Shown: one piece after another, positions 48,038 to 57,454 of the stretch
How the letters are laid out: the number at the start of each line of letters is the position of its first letter
Position numbering within the stretch: the stretch's first letter is position 1
Assembly: GCA_017631375.1 (NCBI GenBank)
Contig: JAGBTK010000054.1
Coordinates: forward strand, 27,656 to 91,655
Direction: 5' to 3'
Source: Tidjanibacter sp.
Lineage (GTDB): Bacteria; Bacteroidota; Bacteroidia; Bacteroidales; Rikenellaceae
DNA length: 64,000 bases
Program-made: the position numbers and the translations under genes
Notes under the pieces: model-generated
Databases searched by the model: none
What the model was told of the DNA's origin: nothing
What the model saw: the letters and a program-made list of their open reading frames with translations, nothing else

Positions 48038-48862
48038 ATGAGCCAGAAAGGAGAAGCCCCAAAGAAGAGAAACGAATTTATCACCCGCACCCTCAGTGGC
48101 GCAGTGCTGCTGGCGGTAGTGCTTGGCTGTCTGATGTTTGGCAAGGCAACATTCCTGTTGCTCCTGCTCATCATCGGTCTTGGCTCGCAGGTAGAGTTCC
48201 TCGGCATCAGCCGTCAGGCGGGCGTTGAGCCGAGCCGTCTGTTGCCTCTCGCTATTGGCGCGCTGGTGATTTGTGGTGCATTTTTCAGCTCGGCCGAGCT
48301 TCTTCTTCTCGCCATTGGTGGTTGCTTCCTGCTCTTTGTGCTTGAACTCTACCGTGGCAGCACCACTCCGCTCGGTAATATTGCCACCTCGCTGATGAGC
48401 GTATTCTACACCGCAATCCCAATGGCGGCACTCGCCCTTATCGGACTTCGTGACGGCGAGTACGACTACCGTACTGTGCTGGCAATCATCGCGATAACTT
48501 GGATTAACGACATCTTCGCCTACATTGTGGGTGTTACGATGGGTCGTCATCGTCTTTTCGAGCGCATCTCACCCAAGAAGTCGTGGGAGGGATTCTTCGG
48601 AGGCCTCCTCTTTGCTACGGCTGCTGCTGTGGCGGTGGGCGCGATGCTTGGCGAGAGTCTGCTCCTGTGGGGCGGTGTTGGTATAGTGGTTGTTGTGGCC
48701 GCTGTGCTGGGCGACCTTGTAGAGTCAATGTTCAAACGCTCGGTAGGCGTTAAGGACTCGGGAGCACTCATCCCCGGCCACGGAGGTATGCTCGACAGAT
48801 TTGATGCACTCCTCTTTGCTGCGCCCTTTGTCCTCTTCTACCTCACAATCGTAACCCTGTAA
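48038..48862 (+). CDS. cdsA: Phosphatidate cytidylyltransferase
   Basis: CdsA makes CDP-diacylglycerol from phosphatidate and CTP, the branch point to all phospholipids. The 274-residue product is polytopic with about eight hydrophobic helices. The signature near the C-terminus is present: ISPKKSWEGFFGG, then DLVESMFKRSVGVKDSGALIPGHGGMLDRFD. It lies 21 bases after ftsH and 35 bases before psd, whose product acts further down the same pathway. Confidence 0.95.
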   Translation: MSQKGEAPKKRNEFITRTLSGAVLLAVVLGCLMFGKATFLLLLLIIGLGSQVEFLGISRQAGVEPSRLLPLAIGALVICGAFFSSAELLLLAIGGCFLLFVLELYRGSTTPLGNIATSLMSVFYTAIPMAALALIGLRDGEYDYRTVLAIIAITWINDIFAYIVGVTMGRHRLFERISPKKSWEGFFGGLLFATAAAVAVGAMLGESLLLWGGVGIVVVVAAVLGDLVESMFKRSVGVKDSGALIPGHGGMLDRFDALLFAAPFVLFYLTIVTL

Positions 48863-48897
48863 CCTAACCCTAACCCTATACCCAAACCTAAAAACCT

Positions 48898-49574
48898 ATG
48901 AAAATCAACAGAGAGGGATACCCTACAATCTTCTGTGTGGCTCTGCCACTGATAGTTATACTTATTGCACTCACCTTTTGCACCATTTGTTTCGATTGGT
49001 CGTGGTGGGTAGTAGGCATTGTAGATGCAGGCCTTGCCTACCTTATCTTCACCATCTTCTGGTTCTTCCGCGAGCCCAAGCGACCCCACTTGCAGGAGGA
49101 GGGGGCGGTCTTCTCGCCCGCTGATGGCGAGGTAGTTGTAGTCGAGGAGGTCGAGGAGAAGGAATACTTTGGCGACAAGCGCATACAGGTCTCGGTCTTT
49201 ATGTCGGTCACCAATGTACACATAAATTGGTTCCCCATCGGTGGCCGAATCGCTTACAGCAAGTACCACCCGGAGCGTTCCGCGTGGCTTGGCACCCCAA
49301 GTCGTCGGAGGAGAACGAGCGTATGAGTGTGGTTGTCGAGGGTAGCCGTGGCGCAATCCTCTATCGTCAGATTGCAGGCTTCGTGGCTCGCCGAATCGTC
49401 AGCTACGCCACCGAGGTAGGCAAAGAGGTGGAGCAGAACAGCAAGTGCGGCTTTATCAAGTTTGGCTCGCGCGTGGATATCTTCCTCCCCCTTGGCAGTA
49501 AGATAGATGTAGCTCTGGGCGACAAAGTAACCGGCTCACAGACCATCCTTGCCCACCTGCCCGAGAGCAAATAG
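48898..49574 (+). pseudogene. psd: Phosphatidylserine decarboxylase interrupted by a one-base deletion
   Basis: Psd makes phosphatidylethanolamine. Two frames together give one complete protein of about 225 residues. Frame 1 (48898 to about 49272) covers the two N-terminal helices, SPADGEVVVVEEV and the VHINWFPIGGRIAYSKYHP segment, then runs into unrelated sequence and stops at 49326. The second frame continues from 49272 with GAFRVAWHPKSSEENER through IAGFVARRIVSYA to the self-cleavage motif GFIKFGSR, whose serine should become the pyruvoyl group. One base appears missing at 49270-49273. No slippery heptamer is present, so an assembly error or a real mutation is more likely than programmed shifting. 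Confidence 0.85.
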
Positions 49575-49622
49575 CCACCCCACCCCCATACCATATTGCA
49601 AACCGTAAATTGAACAAAAGAT

Positions 49623-50744
49623 ATGGATCAGTCGATGAATCATAGGAGTGACACCAACAAACTCGCCCGCTATATTTTGGTGATAGCGGCGGTGGCTGTG
49701 GTATTGTCGTTGGTGTGGTATTTTGTTGATATTGTGGCCTATATACTCGTTGCTGCCGTTATTGCCGTGATGAGCCAGCCGATTGCCGACCGTCTGCGTC
49801 GTCTGCGCATCCGAAAGTTCCAACTGCCCACTTGGGCGGTGGCACTGCTCACCGTTCTCATTGATTGGGGTGTGATTGTCCTCTTCTTCGGGTTGTTTAT
49901 CCCCCTTATCGCAGGCAAGGTAAGTCAGTTGGCAAATATCGACCTCAACATACTCATCGGCTCCTACGAATCGGAACTCGCTCGTCTTGAAGCAGCTGTG
50001 CGCGACTACTTCTCCATTGAGAGTGACTGGTCGCTCTCTTCGGCACTTGTCGGAGAGTTGTCGACACTGGTGGATTGGAGTCAGATTAACAACATTCTCT
50101 CCTCGACAGTATCCTTTGTCGGCAGCGCGGTGATTGCCCTCTTTTCGGTAACATTTATCACCTTCTACTTCCTGAAGGAGGAGGGCTTGTTCGCCAAGAT
50201 GATCTATGCGCTGACACCCAACAAGTATATGGATAATATCCGTCGCGCTCTGTCGTCGGTCACCAATCTGCTCACCCGCTACTTTGTTGGCATACTCTGC
50301 GAGTCAACTCTGATGATGCTGATCGTATCCTCTATTTTGTTGCTCTTCGGATTCAGTGCCTCCGACGCCTTCTTCTCGGGCATTGTGGTCGGTGTGCTCA
50401 ATGTGATACCCTATGTTGGCCCGTGGATTGGTTTTGCCATCTGCGCTATCGCCTCGGTAACCTTCACTGCGGCTTCGTGGAGCGTTGTGGCGGTGCTGGC
50501 TATAGTGGCAGGTGCTATTGCCACCGCACAGATGATCGACAACTTTGTCCTGCAACCTATGCTCTACTCAAAGCAGGTGAACGCACACCCGCTGGAGATT
50601 TTTATCGTGATTCTGATTGCAGGCCATGTTGGCGGTGTGCTCGGTATGCTCTTGGCAATCCCCTCCTACAATGTAATTCGCGTATTTGCCAAGGAGTTTC
50701 TCTATAACTTCAAGTTAGTCAGAGAGTTGACAGATAATTTATAA
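49623..50744 (+). CDS. AI-2E family transporter (PerM-like)
   Basis: The 373-residue product is a polytopic inner-membrane protein of the AI-2E/PerM family. It has hydrophobic helices at about 15-55 and 72-100, a soluble stretch near 110-155, then VSFVGSAVIALFSVTFITFYFLKEEG and the conserved C-terminal region with NVIPYVGPWIG and MIDNFVLQPMLYSKQVNAHPLEIF. Members export small molecules or act in sodium/proton exchange; the substrate here is unknown. It follows psd by 48 bases and ends at a bidirectional terminator. Confidence 0.9.
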   Translation: MDQSMNHRSDTNKLARYILVIAAVAVVLSLVWYFVDIVAYILVAAVIAVMSQPIADRLRRLRIRKFQLPTWAVALLTVLIDWGVIVLFFGLFIPLIAGKVSQLANIDLNILIGSYESELARLEAAVRDYFSIESDWSLSSALVGELSTLVDWSQINNILSSTVSFVGSAVIALFSVTFITFYFLKEEGLFAKMIYALTPNKYMDNIRRALSSVTNLLTRYFVGILCESTLMMLIVSSILLLFGFSASDAFFSGIVVGVLNVIPYVGPWIGFAICAIASVTFTAASWSVVAVLAIVAGAIATAQMIDNFVLQPMLYSKQVNAHPLEIFIVILIAGHVGGVLGMLLAIPSYNVIRVFAKEFLYNFKLVRELTDNL

Positions 50745-50765
50745 CATTGATATACAGACAAAAAA

Positions 50766-50788
50766 GGCATCACCCAGAAAGTGATGCC
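50766..50788. terminator. Bidirectional terminator between the permease and M16 genes
   Basis: GGCATCAC (50766-50773) pairs with GTGATGCC (50781-50788), loop CCAGAAA, with A runs on the left and T runs on the right. It serves both converging transcripts. Confidence 0.95.
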
Positions 50789-50796
50789 TTTTTTTG

Positions 50797-52071
50797 TTAC
50801 TCTCCGAGAGTGACCGTTATCAGATCCTCCGGTGCAAGATATCTTTGCGCCAGAGCAAGGACTCGCTCCGGAGTTATCGCCTTGACCTCCTGCACCATAC
50901 GCGCGGTATATTCATTCGTAACACCATTCTGGATATTCTCAATCGTCACATCAGCAATACCGAACGGACCGTCCAGAATGCGCATCATCTCGCCAAAGAT
51001 TATCTTCTTCACGATTGCAAGCTCCTCATCGCTGACAGGCTCGGTGCGCAGTCGCTCCACCTCCCACATAATCTGGCGAACAGCATCCTCAGCAACCTCG
51101 CCACCCACCTCGGTAGAGATAGCCAGATAGCCCGCCTCGTCGAAGTTGACCACACCGCAGTATGCACCGTATGTGTAGCCGTGCTCCTCGCGCAAGTTCT
51201 GGATCAGGCGCGAGCCGAAGTAGCCGCCCAGCAGCGTAGCCACCACCTGCATACCGATAAAGTCCTCGTGGCCTCTCGGAAAGAGGAGTCTGCCGATACG
51301 GACAGAGGTCTGCACCGTACCCTCAAAGTGCTTGTGCATAGAGCCTTCGCTCTGCGGAGATGGTATTGTGCGGGTAGGCTTTACGGAGGGTGCAGGGAGT
51401 CCGTCTGCAATCCTCAGCAACGCACTCAGAGCCTCGCTACCGACATTGCCACTCGCCACCACAAAGGTACCCTCAGAGGTGTAGTTGCTCTGGTAGAACT
51501 CCACAATCTGTTCTCTTGTCAGACCGTCATATACCTCTGCCGCATAACCACGACCGTAAGGGTGTTCCGAGCCAAAGAGTCGGCGCGCAAATAGTTCGCG
51601 CACGCAGAAATCGGGCTTGCTGCGCTCCACGATAAGGCGTTGGCGACGCTTGGTGCGGTAGATCTCAACCTCCTCCTCAGGGAAGGTGGGTGTGAGCAGA
51701 ATCTCCTCCGCCAGCGCAAGGGTCTGGGGCAGGAATTTCAGCAGAGTGCAGAACGAGATCACCGCCGCATCTCTATCCACGCTCACATCGTACCACGAGC
51801 CATAGAAGTCGAGTGCCTCGGCAAGCTCGTGTGCAGAGTGGCTCGGCGAACCTGCCGAGAGGAGATTTGCCGTTGCTGCCGCACAGAAAGGGTGCTTCTG
51901 CCACGAAGTGCCGGCATGGAAGACAAAACTAAACCTCAACACCTCCTGCTTGGAGCAGTCGAGGGCATAGACCGGAACACCATTGCCCGCAGTATGACGC
52001 TCAGCAAGGGTTATATCTATCGTATCAGGAAGAACTACCTTTGGCAGCTCCTTAATATCTTCTTTTCTCAT
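50797..52071 (-). CDS. M16-family peptidase, non-catalytic subunit
   Basis: The 424-residue product has the M16 (insulinase/MPP) fold twice but lacks the zinc motif HxxEH; the equivalent place reads CAAATANLLSAGS. The C-terminal half keeps the substrate-binding pair in RLIQNLREEHGYTYGAY. In split M16B enzymes one subunit carries zinc and the other this Arg/Tyr motif, so this is the partner of the gene upstream. Its start overlaps the stop of that gene by four bases (ATGA), pointing to coupled translation and a one-to-one complex. Confidence 0.9.
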   Translation of the reverse strand: MRKEDIKELPKVVLPDTIDITLAERHTAGNGVPVYALDCSKQEVLRFSFVFHAGTSWQKHPFCAAATANLLSAGSPSHSAHELAEALDFYGSWYDVSVDRDAAVISFCTLLKFLPQTLALAEEILLTPTFPEEEVEIYRTKRRQRLIVERSKPDFCVRELFARRLFGSEHPYGRGYAAEVYDGLTREQIVEFYQSNYTSEGTFVVASGNVGSEALSALLRIADGLPAPSVKPTRTIPSPQSEGSMHKHFEGTVQTSVRIGRLLFPRGHEDFIGMQVVATLLGGYFGSRLIQNLREEHGYTYGAYCGVVNFDEAGYLAISTEVGGEVAEDAVRQIMWEVERLRTEPVSDEELAIVKKIIFGEMMRILDGPFGIADVTIENIQNGVTNEYTARMVQEVKAITPERVLALAQRYLAPEDLITVTLGE

Positions 52072-53306
52072 TGCTTGCTACGGATTACAAGTGTAGTACT
52101 CTGGTCGCGGCGGAAGAATTTCTGCGCAAAATCCATAATCTCCTCAGGGGTGATCGAGTTATAGATCGCCACCTCGCCATTGAGCAGATCCATATCGCCC
52201 AACATAGCGTAGTAGCTGAGATTCATCGCCTTATTCATCACATTGAGCTCGCCAAAGAGGATGTTCGCCTCAAATTTGTTGCGCACCTTTTCAAGCTCCT
52301 TCTCCCCCACCGGCTCGGTGGCAAAGAGGAGCAACTCGCGCCATACAGCAGCCTCCGCCTCCTCGATAGTCACCCCGGGGTTGAGCTGGCCGATAGCGAT
52401 AAAGAGGCCACCATCCACCTCGCCTGTGATATAGGCATTGGTCGAGGAGAAAATCTGCTGCTCCTTCACCAAACGCTGGTAAAATCTGGCCGACTCGCCA
52501 CCCGCCATCAGATCGGTGAGCAGGTCGCAGAGGTAGTGGCAACGGCTGTTGCGGTGCTCCATACGGAGTGCAATCGTTATCTGGTCGGCAGGCACCGCAC
52601 GCTCCACCTCCAATCTGCGGGGCGCACTCTGCACAGGCTCAGCCTCTGGTACAAAGAGTGGCGCAGGGGTCGAGGAGATATCGCCAAACCACTCCTCAGC
52701 CATTGCAACCATCTCATCCTCAGGGATATCTGCCGAGAGGGAGAGAATAGCATTTGAGGGCTGGTAGAAGCGGTCGTAGAAGGCACGCACCTCGTCGAGT
52801 GATGCAGCGCGTATGTGGTCGGGCGAAAGTCCGATGGTTGCCCAGCGATAGTGGCTCTTCTGATAGGCCTCACCACGCAGGAGCATCCATTGGTCGCCGT
52901 AGGGCTGATTCAGATAACGCTGGTTGAACTCCTCAACCACCACACTCTTCTCGGCAGTGAGTGCCTCGGGCGAGATGTCGAGCCCCGTCATACGGTCAGC
53001 CTCCAAGTAGAGGGCGGTGGCTATGTTCTCGCGCGGGAGGGTGATGTAGAAGTTGGTGTAGTCGGCAGTTGTGTAGGCGTTATTCTCGCCACACGCTGCC
53101 TGTACGGGTGCATCGAAGTCGGGCACACGCTCCGTACCTCGGAACATCAGGTGCTCAAAGAGATGAGCAAACCCCGTGCGCTCGGGGCTCTCGTGCTTGG
53201 AGCCGACGCGATAGAGGAGGTTTACGGCCGCCATCTTCGAGGCCTGGTCGCGGTTGACCACAACCTCCAACCCATTGGACAATATTTTTGACCTATATTC
53301 TATCAT
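52068..53306 (-). CDS. M16-family zinc peptidase, catalytic subunit
   Basis: The 412-residue product has the inverted zinc motif HLFEH (in RTGFAHLFEHLMFRG, about residue 46-50) and the distal zinc glutamate in the TAEKSVVVEEFNQRY segment. It has no recognisable signal peptide and is probably cytoplasmic. It lacks the Arg/Tyr motif of the second domain, which the downstream partner supplies. Likely substrates are small peptides. Confidence 0.92.
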   Translation of the reverse strand: MIEYRSKILSNGLEVVVNRDQASKMAAVNLLYRVGSKHESPERTGFAHLFEHLMFRGTERVPDFDAPVQAACGENNAYTTADYTNFYITLPRENIATALYLEADRMTGLDISPEALTAEKSVVVEEFNQRYLNQPYGDQWMLLRGEAYQKSHYRWATIGLSPDHIRAASLDEVRAFYDRFYQPSNAILSLSADIPEDEMVAMAEEWFGDISSTPAPLFVPEAEPVQSAPRRLEVERAVPADQITIALRMEHRNSRCHYLCDLLTDLMAGGESARFYQRLVKEQQIFSSTNAYITGEVDGGLFIAIGQLNPGVTIEEAEAAVWRELLLFATEPVGEKELEKVRNKFEANILFGELNVMNKAMNLSYYAMLGDMDLLNGEVAIYNSITPEEIMDFAQKFFRRDQSTTLVIRSKQ

Positions 53307-53510
53307 TTTTTACAGTTTTGTACATTTTAATGCATATCGGATTCGGAATGTTGGGCAGTATGATTTAGCCAAAAATTGTCGCTAAAAAAAACTCATCAAC
53401 TCTCCGACTCACAACCCACAAAAATACCAAATAATTGGAAAATCACCAACGGAGCCACTCCAAAGTGGCGGGAGGGCAATATCGGATGGCGAAAAAAATC
53501 GGGCGCGAGA
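53307..53510. other. Divergent intergenic region between the M16 and PFOR genes
   Basis: The 346 bases between the two genes hold one promoter in each direction, listed separately. I see no reading frame or strong repeat otherwise. Confidence 0.6.
53419..53426 (-). promoter_or_regulatory. -7 box of the M16 peptidase pair
   Basis: TATTTTTG on the minus strand matches TAnnTTTG. It leaves a 5' leader of about 110 bases. Confidence 0.5.
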
Positions 53511-53541
53511 TTTGATAGTTTAGCAAAAATATGTACCTTTG
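53511..53541 (+). promoter_or_regulatory. Promoter of the PFOR gene
   Basis: TTTG at 53511-53514, a 19-base spacer and TACCTTTG at 53534-53541 match the Bacteroidales consensus perfectly. Confidence 0.8.
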
Positions 53542-53652
53542 TATGGTGAGTATTAGGCTGTTAGCAGAATAACAATAATGTTTTGCAACGCAACCCATAC
53601 CCTTTCCAATTGAAAATTAAGTATATAAATCTATACACAAAAACAAACACAA

Positions 53653-56600
53653 ATGGAAAACAAGAAATTTATCACTTGTGATGGTAACTACGCTGCTGCC
53701 TACATTGCCTATATGTTCAGCGAAGTAGCTGCTATCTACCCCATCACCCCCTCGTCGACAATGGCTGAGTTGGTTGATGAGTGGTCGGCTGCCGGTCAGA
53801 AAAATATGTTCGGCGAGCAAGTAAAGGTTATCGAGATGCAGTCCGAGGCAGGTGCGGCTGGTGCCCTCCACGGCTCGTTGCAGTCCGGTGCACTTACCAC
53901 CACCTTCACCGCTTCGCAGGGTCTGCTGCTGATGATCCCCAATATGTACAAGATTGCAGGCGAATTGCTCCCCGCCGTGTTCCACGTTTCGGCACGCGCA
54001 CTCGCATCGCACGCACTCTCGATCTTTGGCGACCATCAGGATGTTATGGCAGTTCGCCAGACCGGTTTCGCTATGCTGGCTACCGGTAGTGTTCAGGAGG
54101 TTATGGACTTGGCAGGTGTTGCTCACTTGGTGGCTATCAAGTCGCGCGTACCCTTCGTTCACTTCTTCGATGGTTTCCGTACTTCGCACGAGATCCAGAA
54201 GGTTGAGCAGATGGATCGCGACGCTCTGGTTGCTCTCCTCGACAAGGAGGCTCTCGCAGGCTTCCGCGCTCGCGGTCTGAACCCCGAGCACCCCGTAACT
54301 CGCGGTACTGCACAGAACCCCGATATCTACTTCCAGGCTCGCGAGGCTTGCAACAGCTACTACGACGCAGTTCCCGATATGGTTGCTGAGGCTATGGAGC
54401 AGATCAGCAAGATTACCGGTCGTGAGTACAAGCCCTTCACCTACTACGGTGCACCCGATGCAGAGAATATCGTAGTGGCTATGGGTTCGGTAACCGAGAC
54501 TTTGAAGGAGACCGTTGATTACCTGATGGCTCAGGGTCAGAAGGTGGGTGTTGTAAGCGTACACCTCTATCGTCCCTTCTCGGTTAAGTATCTTGGCGCA
54601 GTTCTGCCCGAGACTACCAAGCGTATCTGCGTACTCGACCGCACCAAAGAGCCCGGAGCAAATGGTGATCCCCTCTATATGGACATCGTTGAGGCATTTG
54701 CAAACTGCAAGGATATTCCCGCAGATAAGAAGCCTCTGATTATCGGTGGCCGCTATGGTCTGTCGTCGAAGGATACTACCCCCGCACAGATGTTGGCAGT
54801 ATTCGAGAACCTCGCTGCAGCTGAGCCTAAGAATCAGTTCACCGTAGGTATCGTTGATGATGTTACCTTCCGTTCGCTCCCCGTAGGCGAGGAGGTTTCG
54901 ACCGCAAAGCCCGGCACTTTCGAGGCTGTATTCTTCGGTCTGGGTGCTGATGGTACCGTAGGTGCTAACAAGAACTCGATTAAGATTATCGGTGAGACTA
55001 CCAATAAGTATTGCCAGGCATACTTCTCGTACGACTCGAAGAAGTCGGGCGGTTACACCTCGTCGCACTTGCGCTTTGGTGATAACCCCATCACCTCGCC
55101 CTACTTGGTGACCACTCCCGACTTTGTGGCTTGCCATGTTCCCTCGTATGTTGACAAGTATGATGTATTGAAGGGTCTCAAGAAGGGTGGCTCGTTCCTC
55201 TTGAACAGCATCCACGATGCTGAGGGTATCAAGGAAACTCTGCCCGACCATATGAAGGTCTATCTGGCTAAGAACAACATTAAGTTCTACATCATCAACG
55301 CAACCAAGATTGCATCGGAGATTGGTCTGGGCAACCGCACCAATACCATTATGCAGTCGGCATTCTTCAAGATTGCAAATGTTATCCCCTTCGACAAGGC
55401 TGTTGAGGAGATGAAGCGATTCATCTACAAGAGCTACGGCAAGAAGGGTGAGGATATCGTAAATATGAACTACGCTGCTGTGGATAAGGGCGCTGAGGTT
55501 ATCGAGGTGGCTGTTCCCGCAGAGTGGGCTGACATTGAGGTTAAGGAGGCAGTGGCTGCCGAGGATAACGGCAAGCCCGCATTCGTTAAGAATGTTGTTG
55601 AGCCTATCAACGCACTCAAAGGCGACCTGCTCCCCGTAAGCACCTTCGTTGGTCGCGAGGACGGTACTTGGGACAATGGTACTGCTGCTTGGGAGAAGCG
55701 CGGTATTGCAAGTTCGGTACCCGAGTGGCAGGTTGATACCTGTATCCAGTGTAACCAGTGTTCGTATGTCTGCCCCCACGCAGCTATTCGTCCCTTCCTC
55801 TTGACCGATGAGGAGGCTGAGGCTATGGGCGCACCCACCAAGCAGGGCTTGGCAGCAACCAAGGCTTACAAGTTCCGTATGCAGGTATCGCCTCTGGATT
55901 GTACCGGTTGCGGTAACTGCGCTGATGTCTGCCCCACTCCCAACAAGTCGCTCGTTATGAAGCCTCTTGAGAGCCAGATGGGCGAGCAGGAGAATTGGAA
56001 GTATCTGACCGAGAAGGTCGGCTATCGCGACCAGGTGATGGACAAGAGCAAGACAGTTAAGGGCAGCCAGTTCGCACAGCCCCTGTTCGAGTTCTCGGGT
56101 GCCTGCGCAGGTTGCGGTGAGACTCCCTATATCAAGACTCTGACTCAGCTCTTTGGCGACAAGATGATGGTTGCCAATGCAACAGGCTGTACCTCGATTT
56201 ATAGTGGCTCGGCTCCCTCGACTCCCTACTGCACCAACGCTAAGGGTCAGGGTCCCGCTTGGGCTAACTCGCTCTTCGAGGACAACGCCGAGTTCGGTTT
56301 GGGTATGCACCTCGGTATGGAGAAACTCCGTAACAAGGTTCAGGACTTGATGGAGAAGGCTATTGCTGAGTGCAACTGCTGCTCCGACGAGTTGAAGGGC
56401 GTTATGAAGGAGTGGATCGAGCAGCGCGGTAGCAGCGCAGGTAGCGAGGAGGTTAGTGCACGCCTCGTGCCTATGTTGGAGGCTTGTGGCTGCGACACCT
56501 GCAAGGAGTTGCTCGCTATGAAGGATCTCTTCGTGAAGAAGAGTCAGTGGATTATCGGTGGTGACGGTTGGGGCTACGATATCGGCTTCGGTGGTGTTGA

Positions 56601-57195
56601 TCACGTGCTGGCATCGGGCGAGGATGTGAACATCCTGATTATCGACACTGAGGTATATTCGAATACCGGTGGTCAGTCGTCGAAGGCTACCCCCGTTGGC
56701 GCAGTTGCCAAGTTCGCATCGGCAGGTAAGCGCATCCGCAAGAAGGATATCGGTGCTATCGCAATGACCTATGGTTATGTATATGTTGCTCAGGTATCGG
56801 TTGGCGCAAGCCAGAACCAGCTGCTCAGCGTATTGCGCGAGGCAGAGGCATATCCCGGTCCTTCGTTGGTTATCGCATACGCTCCCTGTATCAACCACGG
56901 CATCAAGGGCGGTATGACCCGCACCCAGAGCGTGGGTAAGGCTGCTGTTGAGTGCGGTTACTGGCACTTGTGGCACTACAATCCTATGTTGGAGGCTGAG
57001 GGCAAGAATCCCTTCGTGCTCGACTCGAAGGAGCCCGACTGGAGCAAGTTCCAGGCATTCCTCAACAAGGAGGTACGCTACACCTCGCTTATGAAGGCAT
57101 TCCCTGCTGAGGCTGAGGAGCTCTTCAAGGCAGCTGAGGAGAATGCGAAGTATCGCTACAACTCGTATGTTCGTCGTACCAAAATGGAGTACTAA
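53653..57195 (+). CDS. nifJ: Pyruvate:ferredoxin (flavodoxin) oxidoreductase
   Basis: PFOR oxidises pyruvate to acetyl-CoA and CO2, passing electrons to ferredoxin; it is central to anaerobic energy metabolism. The 1180-residue product is the single-chain form. Domains in order: pyrimidine-binding N-terminal domain (about 1-250), transketolase C-terminal-like domain (260-410), gamma domain (415-630), two [4Fe-4S] motifs at about 695 and 750 (CIQCNQCSYVCP and CTGCGNCADVCP), and the thiamine-diphosphate domain (820-1180) with CAGCGE for the third cluster, GDGWGYDIG and EVYSNTGGQSSK. The full antisense frame is open, but that is a codon-bias artefact. Confidence 0.98.
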   Translation: MENKKFITCDGNYAAAYIAYMFSEVAAIYPITPSSTMAELVDEWSAAGQKNMFGEQVKVIEMQSEAGAAGALHGSLQSGALTTTFTASQGLLLMIPNMYKIAGELLPAVFHVSARALASHALSIFGDHQDVMAVRQTGFAMLATGSVQEVMDLAGVAHLVAIKSRVPFVHFFDGFRTSHEIQKVEQMDRDALVALLDKEALAGFRARGLNPEHPVTRGTAQNPDIYFQAREACNSYYDAVPDMVAEAMEQISKITGREYKPFTYYGAPDAENIVVAMGSVTETLKETVDYLMAQGQKVGVVSVHLYRPFSVKYLGAVLPETTKRICVLDRTKEPGANGDPLYMDIVEAFANCKDIPADKKPLIIGGRYGLSSKDTTPAQMLAVFENLAAAEPKNQFTVGIVDDVTFRSLPVGEEVSTAKPGTFEAVFFGLGADGTVGANKNSIKIIGETTNKYCQAYFSYDSKKSGGYTSSHLRFGDNPITSPYLVTTPDFVACHVPSYVDKYDVLKGLKKGGSFLLNSIHDAEGIKETLPDHMKVYLAKNNIKFYIINATKIASEIGLGNRTNTIMQSAFFKIANVIPFDKAVEEMKRFIYKSYGKKGEDIVNMNYAAVDKGAEVIEVAVPAEWADIEVKEAVAAEDNGKPAFVKNVVEPINALKGDLLPVSTFVGREDGTWDNGTAAWEKRGIASSVPEWQVDTCIQCNQCSYVCPHAAIRPFLLTDEEAEAMGAPTKQGLAATKAYKFRMQVSPLDCTGCGNCADVCPTPNKSLVMKPLESQMGEQENWKYLTEKVGYRDQVMDKSKTVKGSQFAQPLFEFSGACAGCGETPYIKTLTQLFGDKMMVANATGCTSIYSGSAPSTPYCTNAKGQGPAWANSLFEDNAEFGLGMHLGMEKLRNKVQDLMEKAIAECNCCSDELKGVMKEWIEQRGSSAGSEEVSARLVPMLEACGCDTCKELLAMKDLFVKKSQWIIGGDGWGYDIGFGGVDHVLASGEDVNILIIDTEVYSNTGGQSSKATPVGAVAKFASAGKRIRKKDIGAIAMTYGYVYVAQVSVGASQNQLLSVLREAEAYPGPSLVIAYAPCINHGIKGGMTRTQSVGKAAVECGYWHLWHYNPMLEAEGKNPFVLDSKEPDWSKFQAFLNKEVRYTSLMKAFPAEAEELFKAAEENAKYRYNSYVRRTKMEY

Positions 57196-57222
57196 CAGAA
57201 CATCTGACTGATAACTATTCTT

Positions 57223-57268
57223 GCGAGGCCATCCAAACATACTTCATCGTATGTGAGGGTGGCCTCGC
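57223..57268 (+). terminator. Hairpin after the PFOR gene
   Basis: GCGAGGCCATCC pairs with GGGTGGCCTCGC, with an inner ACATAC/GTATGT stem. There is no strong T run, so termination may be factor dependent. Confidence 0.6.
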
Positions 57269-57382
57269 TATTTGAAGGGCAGTGAGCTGCGAAGGAACGG
57301 GAAAAATCCCGACTTGCTCTTACGGAACAAAATAGTAAAATACGACGATTTGGACTTGGGCGACTATATTCTGTATTGCTAT

Positions 57383-57414
57383 TTTGTATATCTCGGAACA
57401 AAAACCTATATTTG
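57383..57414 (+). promoter_or_regulatory. Promoter of the secreted hydrolase gene
   Basis: TTTG at 57383-57386, a 20-base spacer and TATATTTG at 57407-57414 match the consensus, 41 bases before the start. Confidence 0.75.
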
Positions 57415-57454
57415 TATGAATGATTTTTTATCAAACCATTAACCACAAACATTT

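Noticed and set aside
48863-48897. Telomere-like CCTAA repeats between cdsA and psd
   Set aside because: Only a few imperfect units; a similar C/A-rich spacer precedes batB. These look like unconstrained intra-operon gaps.
49227-49574. The second psd fragment as an independent gene
   Set aside because: It has no plausible own start and simply continues Psd after a one-base shift.
53617-57240. A 1207-codon open frame antisense to the PFOR gene
   Set aside because: PFOR is clear on the plus strand over its full length. The antisense frame is open because the gene hardly uses TTA, CTA and TCA codons; its translation is low-complexity and matches nothing.
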